Below are positions 37,441 to 48,424 of a stretch of DNA of 64,000 bases, in pieces. Below the pieces are notes generated by a model, which worked only from the letters and a program-made list of their open reading frames with translations, was not told the DNA's origin and searched no databases. Position 1 is the stretch's first letter. Every line of letters begins with the position of its first letter. Made by a program: the position numbers and the translations under genes. This DNA is from Ficedula albicollis (taxonomy: Eukaryota > Chordata > Aves > Passeriformes > Muscicapidae). The stretch is from assembly GCF_000247815.1 (NCBI RefSeq), contig NC_021677.1:59893762-59957761 (forward strand), given 5' to 3'.

Positions 37441-38890
37441 GTTCCACTCCTTTTCCCTGATTGCTAAGCTCAGTTCTGGATCCAAATCAAGAGGGTTTGG
37501 TGCTGCTCTCTGGTGAGAGGCTGCAGTGCCTCTGGATGAGGCCTCTCCTCCCTCCATGTGCTGCAAACCCCTGGAAGCAGAATGATCAAACACAGCAAAA
37601 CTGACAAGGTAACAGAGCCTGATCGTTCCTCCCTGGCATCACAGGGGGCTGGTCCATGGGATCAGGAGCTGTGCCAGCCACAGGCAGTGATGGCTTTTTA
37701 AGCTCTGCTGCCCTGGAGCAAATATTGACATTTCAGAATGGCTGTGAAGCCTTCCAAGTGTTGTGTTGCTGACAGCAGAGCCATGAAGCTGGAAATTAGG
37801 TGACAGAAAGAATATTTCACGACTCATAGGGTCCTGTTCAAGAATAGGATCAGAGACAGTAGAAACAAAAGCCATCCCAAGGAGTGAGAGTGATCCCTGA
37901 AAACATCTCCAAGCTTAGGCAGACCCACCCAACCAGCCCAGCCCTCCCATGTGCTCCACACCAAACTTCAGCAGCTCTTTCACCATCAAGGCAGAGCAGA
38001 GAAACAGGGTCTGGTGTCTGTTTTCCAGGGCTGGGGGGTGGGAGGGTTTAGGGTGGGTTCCTGCCCAGCCCTTGTTGAGTTGCCTTTCTGCCTGCACTAG
38101 GAAGGAGGCAAGTCTAGAGCCAGCCCTGCTCACAGCAGAGCCCCTTGGCCTGGGATTCATCCAGAGCAGATGCTGGAAGGACAGAGAATGGTTTTCCCAG
38201 CGAAGGTAAAGAGCAGCCAGGGGCTGGCTGTGTGCCTGGAGGGATTGCAGCACGCACAGCTCACCTGCTCATGCCAACACGTGGCACAGCACGAGCCTGG
38301 GGACATCACTGAAGCTCTCACATCTTTCCTCTTGTCACCTTGCTGGCCACCCCTGTCCTTCCCTGTGGCAGAGGGGCTGCATGTTCCTGTCTCCAGCAGA
38401 GCTCTGGAGAGTCTGAACTCGTGTGGCAGTGCCCAGCACAAGCACTGGTGTAACTGGGGATCCACTGGTGTAAACTCCTGAGCCACCTCCCTCCTTTGGG
38501 GAGCAGCAGATCTTTCACCTGGCTCACATTCTTCCCTAGAAAAGCCCAACAAAAAACACTCCCCCCCTCCACTCCCAACCAGCAAATCACCTGTAAATAA
38601 ACCTGTTAATTCCCTCCTCTTCCTAGCTGAGTTTTTCAGCACCAGTCTTATGTGCCCTCTCGTTTGCCCCTGTGTTCTGTTTTATAATCCCTCTGCCCAG
38701 AAGAGGGTTCCAGCACACAATGTGCCATCTCTGGGTGTGTCCTTCCCTGTCCCTCAGCTGTGGGGACTGTGGGGCCAGGAGAACTGGGTCAGGGACAGAT
38801 TTATGTCTGGTGTCCTGCAATCACAGTGCAAATGCTGCATTTGGTGTCAAATAATAGACATGAAGTTCTTCTCAGGTTCCCATGGTGTTA

Positions 38891-39046
38891 TCTCAAAGCC
38901 CAGCAGGGCCAGGAAGGTCATGAGCATGGATTGGTTGTATTAAAAGCATCCCTAAAGAAGCTACATCGTCTCAAAGCCCAGCAGGGCCAGTAAGGTCATG
39001 AGCATGGATTGGGTGTATTAAAAGCATCCCTAAAGAAGCTACATCT
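38891..39046 (+). repeat. 78-bp direct duplication
   Basis: Copies start at 38891 and 38969. Each runs TCTCAAAGCCCAGCAGGGCC to CCTAAAGAAGCTACATC. Differences are few (CCAGGAAGG against CCAGTAAGG, GGTTGTATT against GGGTGTATT). Confidence 0.9.
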
Positions 39047-39212
39047 TCCTCATAAAGGGGTAAAAATGTGGCTTTGGCCTGTGAAATGGGGTTTTCTATC
39101 AAGCAGAAGCTCTCAGAAGCTGGGCTGCAAGACACAGAAGGGCTGGATTTGCATCACATCACAGGTTTTTGGGGTATAAAACATTCGTCTGGGGGAAACC
39201 TGTGAAAGGCCA

Positions 39213-39747
39213 TGTAATGGTTTTGAAAGCAAAACCAGTGTGAGACTCCAAGTCAGAAATACAATTTAATAGGGGAAAAAAAAAGAGAAAAATAAAATAC
39301 ATGCAATAGTACAAAAGAAAAACTACTGACAGAGTCAGGATACAACCTGACACCCTGCTAGGTAGGGCAGTGGTAGCAGTCCAGATGAAGTGGTCTTCTT
39401 GAAGCAGTGATCCTGGTAGCTCTTGTCCTCTGGAAAACAGTTACTAAGGGCAGCTTTGGTGCTCCAAATTGCAGTTTTTCTCTGGGTAGGAAAGGCTTGG
39501 CTCCTCCCCCTGGGTGGAGCATCTCCCAGTGGAATGATGTAATTTTATCAGTCATGCCCTGGGACTCAGTGGCCATGAACAGGAGATATCTCCTGGAGGG
39601 AGGATGGGCTGTGGGAAGATGAAGATGATTGCCCCACCCCATTAGCAGAGGATATCTCCACAGAGACAAGGGTCACTGCCCCACCTGGTTTCAGCAGGTG
39701 ATAGAATACAGACTTCTGGGCACATCTTTACATTGTGACCTAGGACA
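39213..39747 (+). mobile_element. Solo LTR (family A relative) with 5-bp target duplication
   Basis: Begins TGTAATGGTTTTGAAAGC and ends TGTGACCTAGGACA. It is flanked on both sides by GGCCA (39208-39212 and 39748-39752), a perfect 5-bp target-site duplication. Its 3' two-thirds match the LTR at 34843 (CTCTGGGTAGGAAAGGCTTG, CAGTCATGCCCTGGGACTCA, GGAGATATCTCCTGGAGGGA), while its 5' part differs. Solo LTR; no coding interior. Confidence 0.93.
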
Positions 39748-39857
39748 GGCCATGGGCTGCTCAGGCGTGAAAAAGGCTCACAGACAGGCTGAGGAGCTCA
39801 TTGTGGTTTCTGACATGGAAACTCAGCTGGGCAGCAGCTAAAAGCCATTTACAGCCT

Positions 39858-40750
39858 GCCCTCACTGCCCATGCCAGCAGCAAAGTTCCAGAAATAGAAA
39901 ACCCCAGGCTGCACTAATTAGGTCACCCAATTACAGCACCTTAATTGCCTCACAGAGACACATACTTCAGCTGTGTCCTCACTAATCTCCTTTTTCTGGA
40001 GCTGGGCTCAGGGATGCAGCCCCTTCCCAGCACCTGAGCTGAGCAGGGCTGGGTTTTCTGGGAGGGTGTTCAGGGAATCTGAACGGTGCAGCTGGAGATC
40101 CCTCCAGCTTTGGGATCCACAGAGCTGTTACTATTTCAAGCACTGAGCAGGATCTGGAGGGGCTTGGGGGAATAAACCAGCCCTCCTTGGTGTTGTGCCT
40201 GCCAGATGAAAGCAGTTATTTTCATTCTCCAGGTAAGTGTGCAAAGGCAGAGTAGTGCACCTGAATAGCTTTTTTTTTTTTTTTTTTTTTTAAACTCCCT
40301 CTCGCCCTCACTGCCCATGCCAGCAGCAAAGTTCCAGAAATAGAAAACCCCAGGCTGCACTAATTAGGTCACCCAATTACAGCACCTTAATTGCCTCACA
40401 GAGACACATCCTTCAGCTGTGTCCTCACTAATCTCCTTTTTCTGGAGCTGGGCTCAGGGATGCAGCCCCTTCCCAGCACCTGAGCTGAGCAGGGCTGGGT
40501 TTTCTGGGAGGGTGTTCAGGGAATCTGAACGGTGCAGCTGGAGATCCCTCCAGCTTTGGGATCCACAGAGCTGTTACTATTTCAAGCACTGAGCAGGATC
40601 TGGAGGGGCTTGGGGGAATAAACCAGCCCTCCTTGGTGTTGTGCCTGCCAGATGAAAGCAGTTATTTTCATTCTCCAGGTAAGTGTGCAAAGGCAGAGTA
40701 GTGCACCTGAATAGCTTTTTTTTTTTTTTTTCTTTTTTAAACTCCCTCTC
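39858..40750 (+). repeat. 446-bp direct duplication with poly-T near the end
   Basis: Copy 1 is 39858-40303 and copy 2 is 40304-40750. Both start GCCCTCACTGCCCATGCCAG and end with ATAGC, more than 20 T, AAACTCCCTCTC. They are near-identical apart from the T tract (a C interrupts it in copy 2) and a few bases such as CACATACTTC against CACATCCTTC. Confidence 0.93.
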
Positions 40751-41729
40751 AGTGGATTATGGAAGAGAAGTAATTATGGTGTGTGTGCTGTGTTGTATTT
40801 TGAGAGCACAGATGAAGACAAGTGGTTGTAAGCAATGGGCTGAGTCCCACTAGGAGCTGTCTGATAACCCTCAGAATTGGTGCCTGTGTCCCTTGGCAGG
40901 TGTAAAATCTATTTTGGGGGGTGTAGCAGGCAGAGGGTGAGGCTGTAGTGGCACAGCAGAGGATTCTGGCTGCAGTGTGAGGAGAGGCAGAGTTACAGAG
41001 GGGGGAGCCAGACTGTGCCTGCCTCCCTTGCAACACTGAGCCCACCTGCCCTGGCACTTGAAAACTGAGGTTTGTTTTCATTTAAAGCAGTAAAATATAA
41101 AATAACAAGCACTTAGGAAATTTTCCGAAGGATTTAAAGTGTTTAGATGTGTAATTTTAGATTGGCCATGCTGGCTGTATTTTTTTCTTTTTTAATGAGC
41201 AGTGCAAGCACACGGATCACAGTGATTGAATTAGGGCTGGTTTAGTTTTGCTGTGCTCCCCTTAATGCCAGCTGAAGGTGTGTGTGCCTTCCCTTTATGT
41301 CACTGTCCTGCTGCCATGCAGGGCATCCATACCCATGCACAGCCAAAGTGTTTGGCTCAAAGATTTTGAGGAATGGCTCGAGATCAGCTTCCCCTGTCAG
41401 CCAAGGTTTTCCTTCACACCTGCATCCCTATTGAGACACTTCAGCCAAATTACTCTCTCTCCTGAAGGCAGGTAAGCACTGCAGGGTCTCAGCTGTATTT
41501 CCTGACAGTAAATATCTGCCAGGAAAAGCTGAGTTGTGGTGCTGACCAGCTTGCTCCTGGAGTGGGGCTTCCTGGAAGCAGGAATTATGCTGTGCAGGCA
41601 GGTGATGGGGGCTCAAACCCAAAAAACTGTGAGGAAACCACCGTAGGGATGTACTGCAGTCCTTGGCTGGTGGAAATGACTGTGAAAGGATGGCTTGGGG
41701 AGTGTTGCTCTGCTCTTCTCTTCCATCAG

Positions 41730-41864
41730 GCAGGATACATGTCGGGGATGCTGGTTCCTGTGGGAGTTGGGATTGCTGGAGCCCTGTTCATCCTGGGAGC
41801 GCTCTACAGCATAAAGATCATGAACCGCCGCCGCAGAAACGGCTCCAAGAGGCACAAAAGGAAG
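41730..41864 (+). CDS. ARMH4: ARMH4 transmembrane exon
   Basis: This 135-bp exon is phase 0 to phase 0 (acceptor CATCAG, donor GTAGGG). It encodes AGYMSG, then a hydrophobic segment of about 22 residues (41748-41813) that reads MLVPVGVGIAGALFILGALY, then SIKIMN and a very basic stop-transfer run RRRRNGSKRHKRK. Hydrophobic helix followed by basic residues indicates type I topology with a cytoplasmic C-terminus. The sequence is close to what I remember for mammalian ARMH4, which makes this the strongest anchor for the gene. A second acceptor, 4 nt downstream (CAG at 41731-41733), would join exon 10710-10964 in frame if the microexon is skipped. Confidence 0.96.
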
Positions 41865-41889
41865 GTAGGGAAGCTGCCCGGGGAAGGTA

Positions 41890-42671
41890 TGTGGAGCATC
41901 ACTTGTGGGGGTTCCTTCTGACTCCCAGGTGCTGTAAGGCACCACACTCTGAGCTCTTAGGCGCTTACCTGTCCGGTAGTCTTTTAAACAAGCAAAGCAG
42001 CTAATAGTTAGAAAGGTTATTTATTACTCACTTGTGTGGAGCATCACTTGTGGGGGGTTCCTTCTGACTCCCAGGTGCTCTAAGGCACCACACTCTGAGC
42101 TCTTAGGCTCTTACCTGTCCGGTAGTCTTTTAAACAAGCAAAGCAGCTAATAGTTAGAAAGGTTATTTATTACAAAGCACATCAGTCTCAACAGGCAATA
42201 GCAAAAGCAATGGCAAAAGCAGCAGCAATAAGCAAATTTGAAGCCCTGGCAAAAGCCAATAGCTAAAAGCAGCAATTCTCTCAATACATACTGTTATATA
42301 GGATTTTTCCAACAAGCTAAGACGCAAACTCAGACCACCACTCTTTAACTTGTTAGAATTCTAGTTTCTTAGCACACCAGGTTACGTATAACACTATTGC
42401 ATACACTCTATCGTGTTCTATCTAAGAAATGTAAGCAATATTCTTACTATAACTCTATTATGTCTAAGTCCTGTTTACAACTGTGGGCTTGGAGCCTCTA
42501 CTGAAGATATTACTATGTTTGCAACCTTCAGTAGAACGCAAGCTACTACTGTGGAATCCAGACTTTTTACTGACTAAAAACATCAGAACTCACTCTAAGA
42601 CTTATTAATTGCCTGCACTCGTATTTCTCTCTGAAGAATTCAGAGACACCCCTAACTCACTGACTCCAACA
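41890..42671 (-). mobile_element. Antisense solo LTR with duplicated end, near a splice donor
   Basis: On the minus strand it starts TGTTGGAGTCAGTGAGTTAG, carries AATAAATAACC and ends GTGATGCTCCACA. The flanking 4 bp GGTA are identical (41886-41889 and 42672-42675). A 4-bp duplication fits gammaretrovirus-like (ERV1) integration, though assignment by this alone is tentative. Its + strand left end (41891-42028) is repeated at 42036-42172. It lies about 25 bp after the exon donor at 41865. No coding interior. Confidence 0.85.
41891..42172 (+). repeat. 145-bp period direct duplication of an LTR end
   Basis: Copies start at 41891 and 42036. Each contains GTGGAGCATCACTTGTGGGG, ACCTGTCCGGTAGTCTTTTA and ATAGTTAGAAAGGTTATTTA. 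Differences: a G-run length, GTGCTGTAAGG against GTGCTCTAAGG, and TAGGCGCTT against TAGGCTCTT. A 7-nt spacer (TCACTTG or similar) separates them. Confidence 0.9.
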
Positions 42672-42841
42672 GGTATGGAAGCTGTGAACCCTGCTGGCTG
42701 TAACGCCATCCCAGCCTGGGTAGGGTCTGTCTGAGCTGGAGTGTCCAGGGCACTTTGGTTAGGGGATGGGGGCACCCAAATTCTCCTCATTTCATTCCTT
42801 TTTGCACGTGGAGCTCTCTGATGTTTGTTTTCCTCCCCCAG

Positions 42842-42910
42842 CAGAGGGAATTTAACAGCATGCAGGACCGAGTCATGCTCTTGGCCGACAGCTCTGAAGA
42901 TGAATTTTGA
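42842..42910 (+). CDS. ARMH4: ARMH4 terminal coding exon (cytoplasmic tail)
   Basis: Encodes QREFNSMQDRVMLLADSSED plus EF and stops at TGA 42908-42910, in phase 0 after RHKRK of the previous exon. The short tail with its acidic C-terminus DSSEDEF matches the ARMH4 C-terminus as I remember it from mammals. The acceptor is CAGCAG: the exon can start at 42842 (with Gln) or 42845 (without). In the five visible exons there are about 235 residues, roughly the last third of a protein of about 770 residues in human. Confidence 0.95.
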   Translation, partial: QREFNSMQDRVMLLADSSEDEF

Positions 42911-43582
42911 GTGGAACTGCAGTGCCCTTGGGAGAGCTGGTGACTTTTCAGAGGAGAGAGAGAGGGGGAGAAGAAGAAAAGCGACTTTTCTGCTGCACTG
43001 CTGCTCCCTGGGCTGCCCCGGGCAGGGGTGGTGTCCCCAGTGACAGTGACAATGACAATGCTATGCTCTACGTGTGCCACCCGTGATGTTTGTTTTGATA
43101 CAGTAGTGGAGATCTGAGCCACAGCTGGAGCTGCTCCGTGTGGATGATTCTTTTCCTCTTGCCCTGGTGTACTGTTTTGGTCCTGGCTGGCAGTAATCTA
43201 ATCATAACAATAGCTCTCACCCATCCCAGGAATGGAAATCTTTACTGTGAATGACTTCTGTCCAATTCGTTTTAAATGTTACATTACCTGAGCTAGAGTT
43301 CATTAGTGCTAAGATTAGCTGCTCTGCTTAATTAATGAGTTGTAAGCCTGAACTGTATCCCTGGCTGCCCGAGAAGTGCCCATGTGCAGGGTTCTTGATA
43401 CAGTTTGAAGCACATTTCTGCCCTTGGGTACCCCCATCTCACCCCTTTCTCCTTCAGCTCTGCTCCACTCTGCTTGGAGACACACAGGAATGGCCTCAGC
43501 ACTTGATTCCACCACGAAGTTCCTTGTCCATTTTCAACCAGCACTGTCTGTTACAGCACAATAAATACCAGCGCTCACCTAC
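42911..43582 (+). other. ARMH4: ARMH4 3' untranslated region
   Basis: Non-coding, starting with GTGGAACTGCAGTGCCC after the stop codon. It includes a purine-rich run (42945-42980) and AT-rich patches. It ends about 15-20 nt after the AATAAA at 43560. The cleavage position is inferred. Confidence 0.8.
43560..43565 (+). terminator. ARMH4: ARMH4 polyadenylation signal
   Basis: Canonical AATAAA in ACAATAAATACC, about 650 nt after the stop codon. It is followed by a GU/U-rich stretch (GGGTGGTCTTGCTTTTGGTC) at about 43587-43606, which is a good downstream element. It is the first canonical signal after the stop codon. Confidence 0.82.
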
Positions 43583-43827
43583 TGCTGGGTGGTCTTGCTT
43601 TTGGTCAGTGTGCAGGGAGGTGAGAGAAGAGGCAGGTCAGAGACTTTCCCCAGCTCCTGCCTCCTCTGGAAGGACACTAGCTCCAGGTTCACCTCTTCCC
43701 AAGGCTGCATTCCCATAGGGATGGCAGTGGAGCCTCTGTATCCCTTTACCCTGCTGGAAAATGAATTTTCAGCCCCTGGAAGCTGCGTGAACAACAGCAC
43801 CTTTGGGGGATCTGGATGGGTCTTGTC

Positions 43828-43975
43828 TCACAGAATGGTTTGGGTTGGAAGGGACCTGGTTCCAGCCCTGACACCTTCCACTAGACAGGGTTGCTCCAAG
43901 CCTCATCCAGTCTGGCCTGGAAAACTTCCAGGGATGGGGCAGCCACAGATTCCCTGGTCTGCAAACCATGGAATG
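43828..43975 (-). mobile_element. CR1 LINE 3'-end fragment
   Basis: Reverse-complement CR1: CACAGAATGGTTTGGGTTGG, AAGGGACCTGGTTCCAGCCC, GGTTGCTCCAAGCCTCATCC and CAGGGATGGGGCAGCCACAG. It lies about 250 bp past the ARMH4 polyadenylation signal. Confidence 0.9.
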
Positions 43976-44063
43976 CAGAAAGGCACTAAAGGTTGAATCA
44001 CTGTTGAGGGATTCGTGGCTGGTAGTGGGAAAACAGCAAGAGCTGGAGAGATGCCAGCTGTGA

Positions 44064-44217
44064 GGGTGAGCTGGCCACACTGGGAGCCTTTGGCTGTAGG
44101 GAGAGAAGTGAATTCATGGCACAGATGGATGCAGGGTGCCGGGTGAGCTGGCCACACTGGGAGCCCTTGGCTGTAGGGAGAGAGGTGAATTCATGGCACA
44201 GATGGATGCAGGGTGCT
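44064..44217 (+). repeat. 77-bp direct duplication
   Basis: Copies 44064-44140 and 44141-44217. Each contains GGGTGAGCTGGCCACACTGG and GAATTCATGGCACAGATGGA. Small differences (GCCTTTGGC against GCCCTTGGC, GAGAAGTG against GAGAGGTG). Confidence 0.9.
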
Positions 44218-46744
44218 GTGGAGGTGCCCTGTTAGTCACTGAGGGAGACAGTGCTTGAGGTGTCACAGGCACAGAGCAGGGGACAATGCAGCTTTGCCCA
44301 GAAATGTCATCAAAATATCCAGGAAAAGGGCTGCACTACTGATCTCTGCCTCCCACTGTGGAATTACTGCAATCTGACACGTAAAACATCCACGTTTCTG
44401 AGGTGGGAATCGCTGTTCTGTGGGGAATCATCCTTCCTGCAAGGAACAGGGTCTGCTACCAGAGGAGAACTGATCAGGAGAGTAAGGGCAGCCACATCTG
44501 CTGAGATGAAATCCCACTGAGCCTTTGCAGAAGTGGGAGGGAGGAGAGGTAGAGGAAGGGCCGGAGCAGGATTTTGTTCCCTGTGAAGGTGCAAAGGCAG
44601 ATGGTGAGAAGATGTCTCGTGGAAGTGTCAGTAGGATTGCAAGGCACAGAGGACAGGCAGGAGCCCCTCCTGAGCTGAGCTCTCTCTTGACAGGGTCAGG
44701 GACAGGGAGCCACCAGACGTGACGGTCAGCTCCGAAAAACCACTGCTCAGCAGAGCCCAGGCATCTCCTGTGAGCCTGGGCCACCTGCACGAGGACAGGT
44801 GGCACAACCTGGATTCAAAATGCTGCTCTAAAGCTCAGTCTTCCAGTCCAGCAGCTGTGTGTGGTACCTCAGCCATCCATCCTGCAGGGTGCACGGGGAG
44901 CAGGCTGGGGAGAAAACATTTTGGGGCGTCTTTCCACCCTAATCCCTCCAGGAGAGGCTTCCCCAGCCAGGGCTCCAAGTGCATCTCTCCTTTTTTTTTT
45001 TGTTCCTGAAATTTCAACCAGGAGGATTTTGCCTTGCTTAAAGCAGCCCCTCATCTTTAGCAGGCACTGACTGGCAATACATCATCAAATCCAAAATTAG
45101 GGCCTCTTTCTCACATAGTAAGTGGCCACTCCAAGTCAAGATGAAGTTTTCCCTCTAGACCACTCTCCCCCTATTTCCTTCTCGTTCCTTGGAGCTTGGA
45201 GGTGCTTGGGAGGTGTTAACAGTCCAGCTGATAATTTCTGCTGTCTTGGGAATTGGGAAATATTGTCCTTTGGGCTCTTTGATGGTTTATTCCTGGTAAG
45301 GCATGGTGGGGATTGCAAAGTGGATGAAATGAAATAAAATAAAATATCTGATAAAAGACAGAGCTGCTGGGTCAGTCAGGAGGAGGAGGAAGAGGGATGG
45401 CTGAGGAAGGCTGCTGGTTTAGGTAGCCCAGCTCTGGCAGCTCAGGAGGATCCTTATGGATGGGTTGTCAGTTTGATGGATTGGGAAGGCGGGTTGGGGA
45501 GGTGCTGTGGCCTTTTGTTGTGCTAATAACTCCCGAGTTCGGGAAACTGCCTTTCTGCAGGGGCAATCAGTTCTCTCTCTCTCCAGGATACTGAACTTGA
45601 GGAATTAAAGGCAACACTGCCAGTCAGAATGATGGAAGTGGGGTTTTACTGCATCCTTGGGGGGCCCTGGTGTCCTCAGAACCAGAATTCCCTCAGAGAG
45701 GACGTGGCAGGGATGCTGGAGGTCGACAAGAAGGGAGGCCCAGCTGCCTGCACAGTTCAGTGTGGGCTTTCTGGTGTGTGCTGGAGACAGGCTTAGAAGT
45801 TAGGTGGATTTTCCAAAGGTTTTTCTTGTGATCTGTCTGCACGGCCAGGCTGTGAAATCATTCCCCCAGGGATGGGACCTGGCCAGTGCAGAGGTGCTGG
45901 CTGATGGAGTGGAGGTTTCTGTGGAATAACTGATTTTGGTCAGCTCTCCCATGTCTTCAGCTTAACCTGGAATCCAGGTGGACAGTCAGAACCAGCCTTG
46001 GCTGGAGGGAAGCTTGTGGCAGCCTTTGGAGCTGAGCCAGAGTTTCCTGCAGTGCCCTTGGCATCAGCGCAGTGTCTGCAGGTCCTGACAGCACAAGCAC
46101 CACTCAGCCCCTTCCCTTCTCATTCAGGGCCAGCAGACTTTGGATGGGGCTCCTAAAAATACTCTCTGCACAGCTCCTGGAGTGGGATTCACTCCCTTGA
46201 AGTGCTCAGGTGGCAGCAGGGAGGGGCTCAGTGGGAGCTGAAGCTCCAGTGGCCCAACACTGCTGATTCAATCTTCACCTCTGCCTTGCCACACCTGCAG
46301 GTTTTTCTGGAAGAGGCAGGGCGAGGGAAGCAGCCAAGAAGGGCCCTCCTCATCCTCAGTGCCCCTGAGTGCTGAGGGTGGTGACATTGGCACAGCAATG
46401 TCACTGCAGCAGCCACCCCTGGACTCCACACAGCACGAGCCGCTCCCCTCCCTTCTGCATTTCCCTGGTAGCACAAGGCAGAATTTCAGACAACAGCTTT
46501 GGCACCTCCAGCCCCATGGAGGAACCAGCCTGCCCATGGAGTGCACCTCCACCACACAGCTGCTGATTCCTCAAGGTGTCTCAGGCCAGATGCTCACCCT
46601 GGTGAGGCTTCCCTGGACTGCTCTGCTCCCACAGGGTGCTGTGAGCAGCCCTCCTGCTTCCCTGTGGTTTTCTGTCCCGGGCAGGAGCAGCTCCTCACCC
46701 TGCACCTATGGAATGTAGCACTTTGTTAAATGGAAACGTTGGGA

Positions 46745-46750
46745 AATAAA
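46745..46750 (+). terminator. Isolated polyadenylation signal
   Basis: AATAAA in GGGAAATAAAAGGC, preceded by GCACTTTGTTAAATGG and followed by a GU-containing stretch (CTGGTCTGTGTTC) at about 46790-46802. It could be a distal ARMH4 site, giving a 3' UTR of about 3.8 kb that would include the CR1 at 43828. It could also end an unseen non-coding transcript, or be chance. Confidence 0.3.
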
Positions 46751-48424
46751 AGGCTGTCCATCATAGCTGGCTCTGAGTGCCTCGTCTCCCTGGTCTGTGT
46801 TCATTCAGTGTCTCAGGCAGGGTTGGAAGTGATGCTTGGAGGATCTGAGTGCTGAGTTTCCTTCTCCAGGCTGCATGGTCAGTGCCAGGAGGAGCCCTGG
46901 GGAACCTCAGCCTGGCACTTTTTGGGTAGGATTTACCTGGATTAGGTGTTTGCCATAGGCTGTGATGAGGAACACCCCAAAGTCCCTTGGTTTTGCAGGA
47001 ATTAACCCAACAATGACATCTCTGTGCACGCCAGGACACTTTTTCTTTCTGTTTTGTCCTGTTTCTGATTTGTCTGTGCCCAAATCTTCCCACACCCCAG
47101 TAACAGAGTGTCTGCCTGCCCTTCTCCCATCTCCCTCCACTGACAAGAGCCAGCAAGAACTATTTGTCACCGAGTGTATTTTCTCTAATGGAAAATGGCT
47201 TGCTCAAAACAAGAAATTCCCAGGGAAATAGCTGCTTGGGGATTGCATGAACACATTCTTTGCTAATTGGTAGTTGCCAAAAACAATCTGTATATTCATG
47301 AAGCTGTTTGCTGCACTGCTGGCTTTTTCCAATGAGAAAACAAGACCTGCTGAAAGAAGATAAACAGTGACAATGTTTTTTTTTTTTCCCCTAGGTCTAT
47401 TTCCTTAGGAAATTACTCTCTGTGATCTCACTGCTTCTGTCCCTGACTCTGGCAACCAAGCCAGGGGTTTGTGAAAATGGGGGAAAGAAGAGACTATAAT
47501 AAAAAAAACCCAACCAAACCCAAGAAAAGTGTGTGTGGAGCTGTTCTGAGGCTGCAGAAGTCCTGCATTTTCAGCATTTATGTGTGACTTGATGGAGAGG
47601 ACGAGCTGGATGTCCTGGAAATCACTGGAGCTGCTGCCCTGTGTGGGTTTTTTGGGGGTGAACAAAGCAGAAGGCTGAGTCTGGCACAGGGCTCAGCCTG
47701 TTTCAGTCAGCAGCAGGACATTGAGCAGGACATTCAGTCAGAGCAGCACTGACAGCCCAGCTTGGGGCTGTTTTCATCAGTGTATGTGGGAAGGACAAAC
47801 CAAAGGCATTCCCTGCATGTTCTGGTGGTGAAGGCACACACCAGGATCTGTGCTCAGGGCACAAAAATCCTCCTTTACTTGGAGGCAGATCTCATCCTCC
47901 CTCCTGTGGAACCCCTGCACGTGTGGGGTCACAAGCACTTTGAGGCTGGGCAGAATTTCAGTGCACAGGGATATTCACTCTCAGCTTTCTAAAGGCTTTC
48001 AGGGGTTTCCCCTTTTTTTTCCCCTGTGGTGATGCCACCCCAAGGGAAGGGTTTGGGTTTCAGCCAGCAGCAGGGATCAACAGAGATATTCCCAGCAGAA
48101 ATGTTTCCTTTCTTAATGACAACTGCACCCAGTGCTCCTCATGGTATTTGCAACCCAAGTTTTCCACCTCCCAGGCACTATGTTTTTTTCTGATTTACTT
48201 TAAATCTTTTTGGCTTAGGTCTTAGTCTGATTTCCTATAAAAATCTCTTGTCAGAGCAATGGAAATGTACCACACTCTCCTTCTGTCCAGAAAAAGCTTC
48301 TGAGCATTGGCTGAAAGACCAGGGTCAGCAGAGCCTTGATGTCCAGGCAGGAATGTTCATGGGTGAGAGGGACTTGTTCTGTTCTCCCAAGTAACAAACC
48401 ATAGGGGAAATGACTTCATGTTGC

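Larger units (their letters stand above)
36985..41729 (+). other. ARMH4: ARMH4 intron (about 4.7 kb)
   Basis: Intron between the microexon and the transmembrane exon. It contains an old CR1 fragment (37283-37440), a 78-bp duplication (38891-39046), a solo LTR with perfect flanking duplication (39213-39747) and a 446-bp duplication (39858-40750). I see nothing assignable in 37440-38890 or 40750-41700. It ends in TCTGCTCTTCTCTTCCATCAG. Confidence 0.75.
41865..42841 (+). other. ARMH4: Last ARMH4 intron (about 1.0 kb), mostly an LTR
   Basis: An antisense LTR with a duplicated end fills 41890-42671. Only about 25 bp at the start and 170 bp at the end are non-LTR. The acceptor region is TTTTCCTCCCCCAGCAG, a NAGNAG tandem acceptor. 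Confidence 0.85.

Noticed and set aside
45331..45350. AATAAAATAAAATATC as another polyadenylation site
   Set aside because: It is an A-rich low-complexity run with no GU-rich element close downstream.
46359..46718. 119-codon ORF upstream of AATAAA at 46745
   Set aside because: No family resemblance and no clear splice context. The ending looks like a transcript end but not a coding one.
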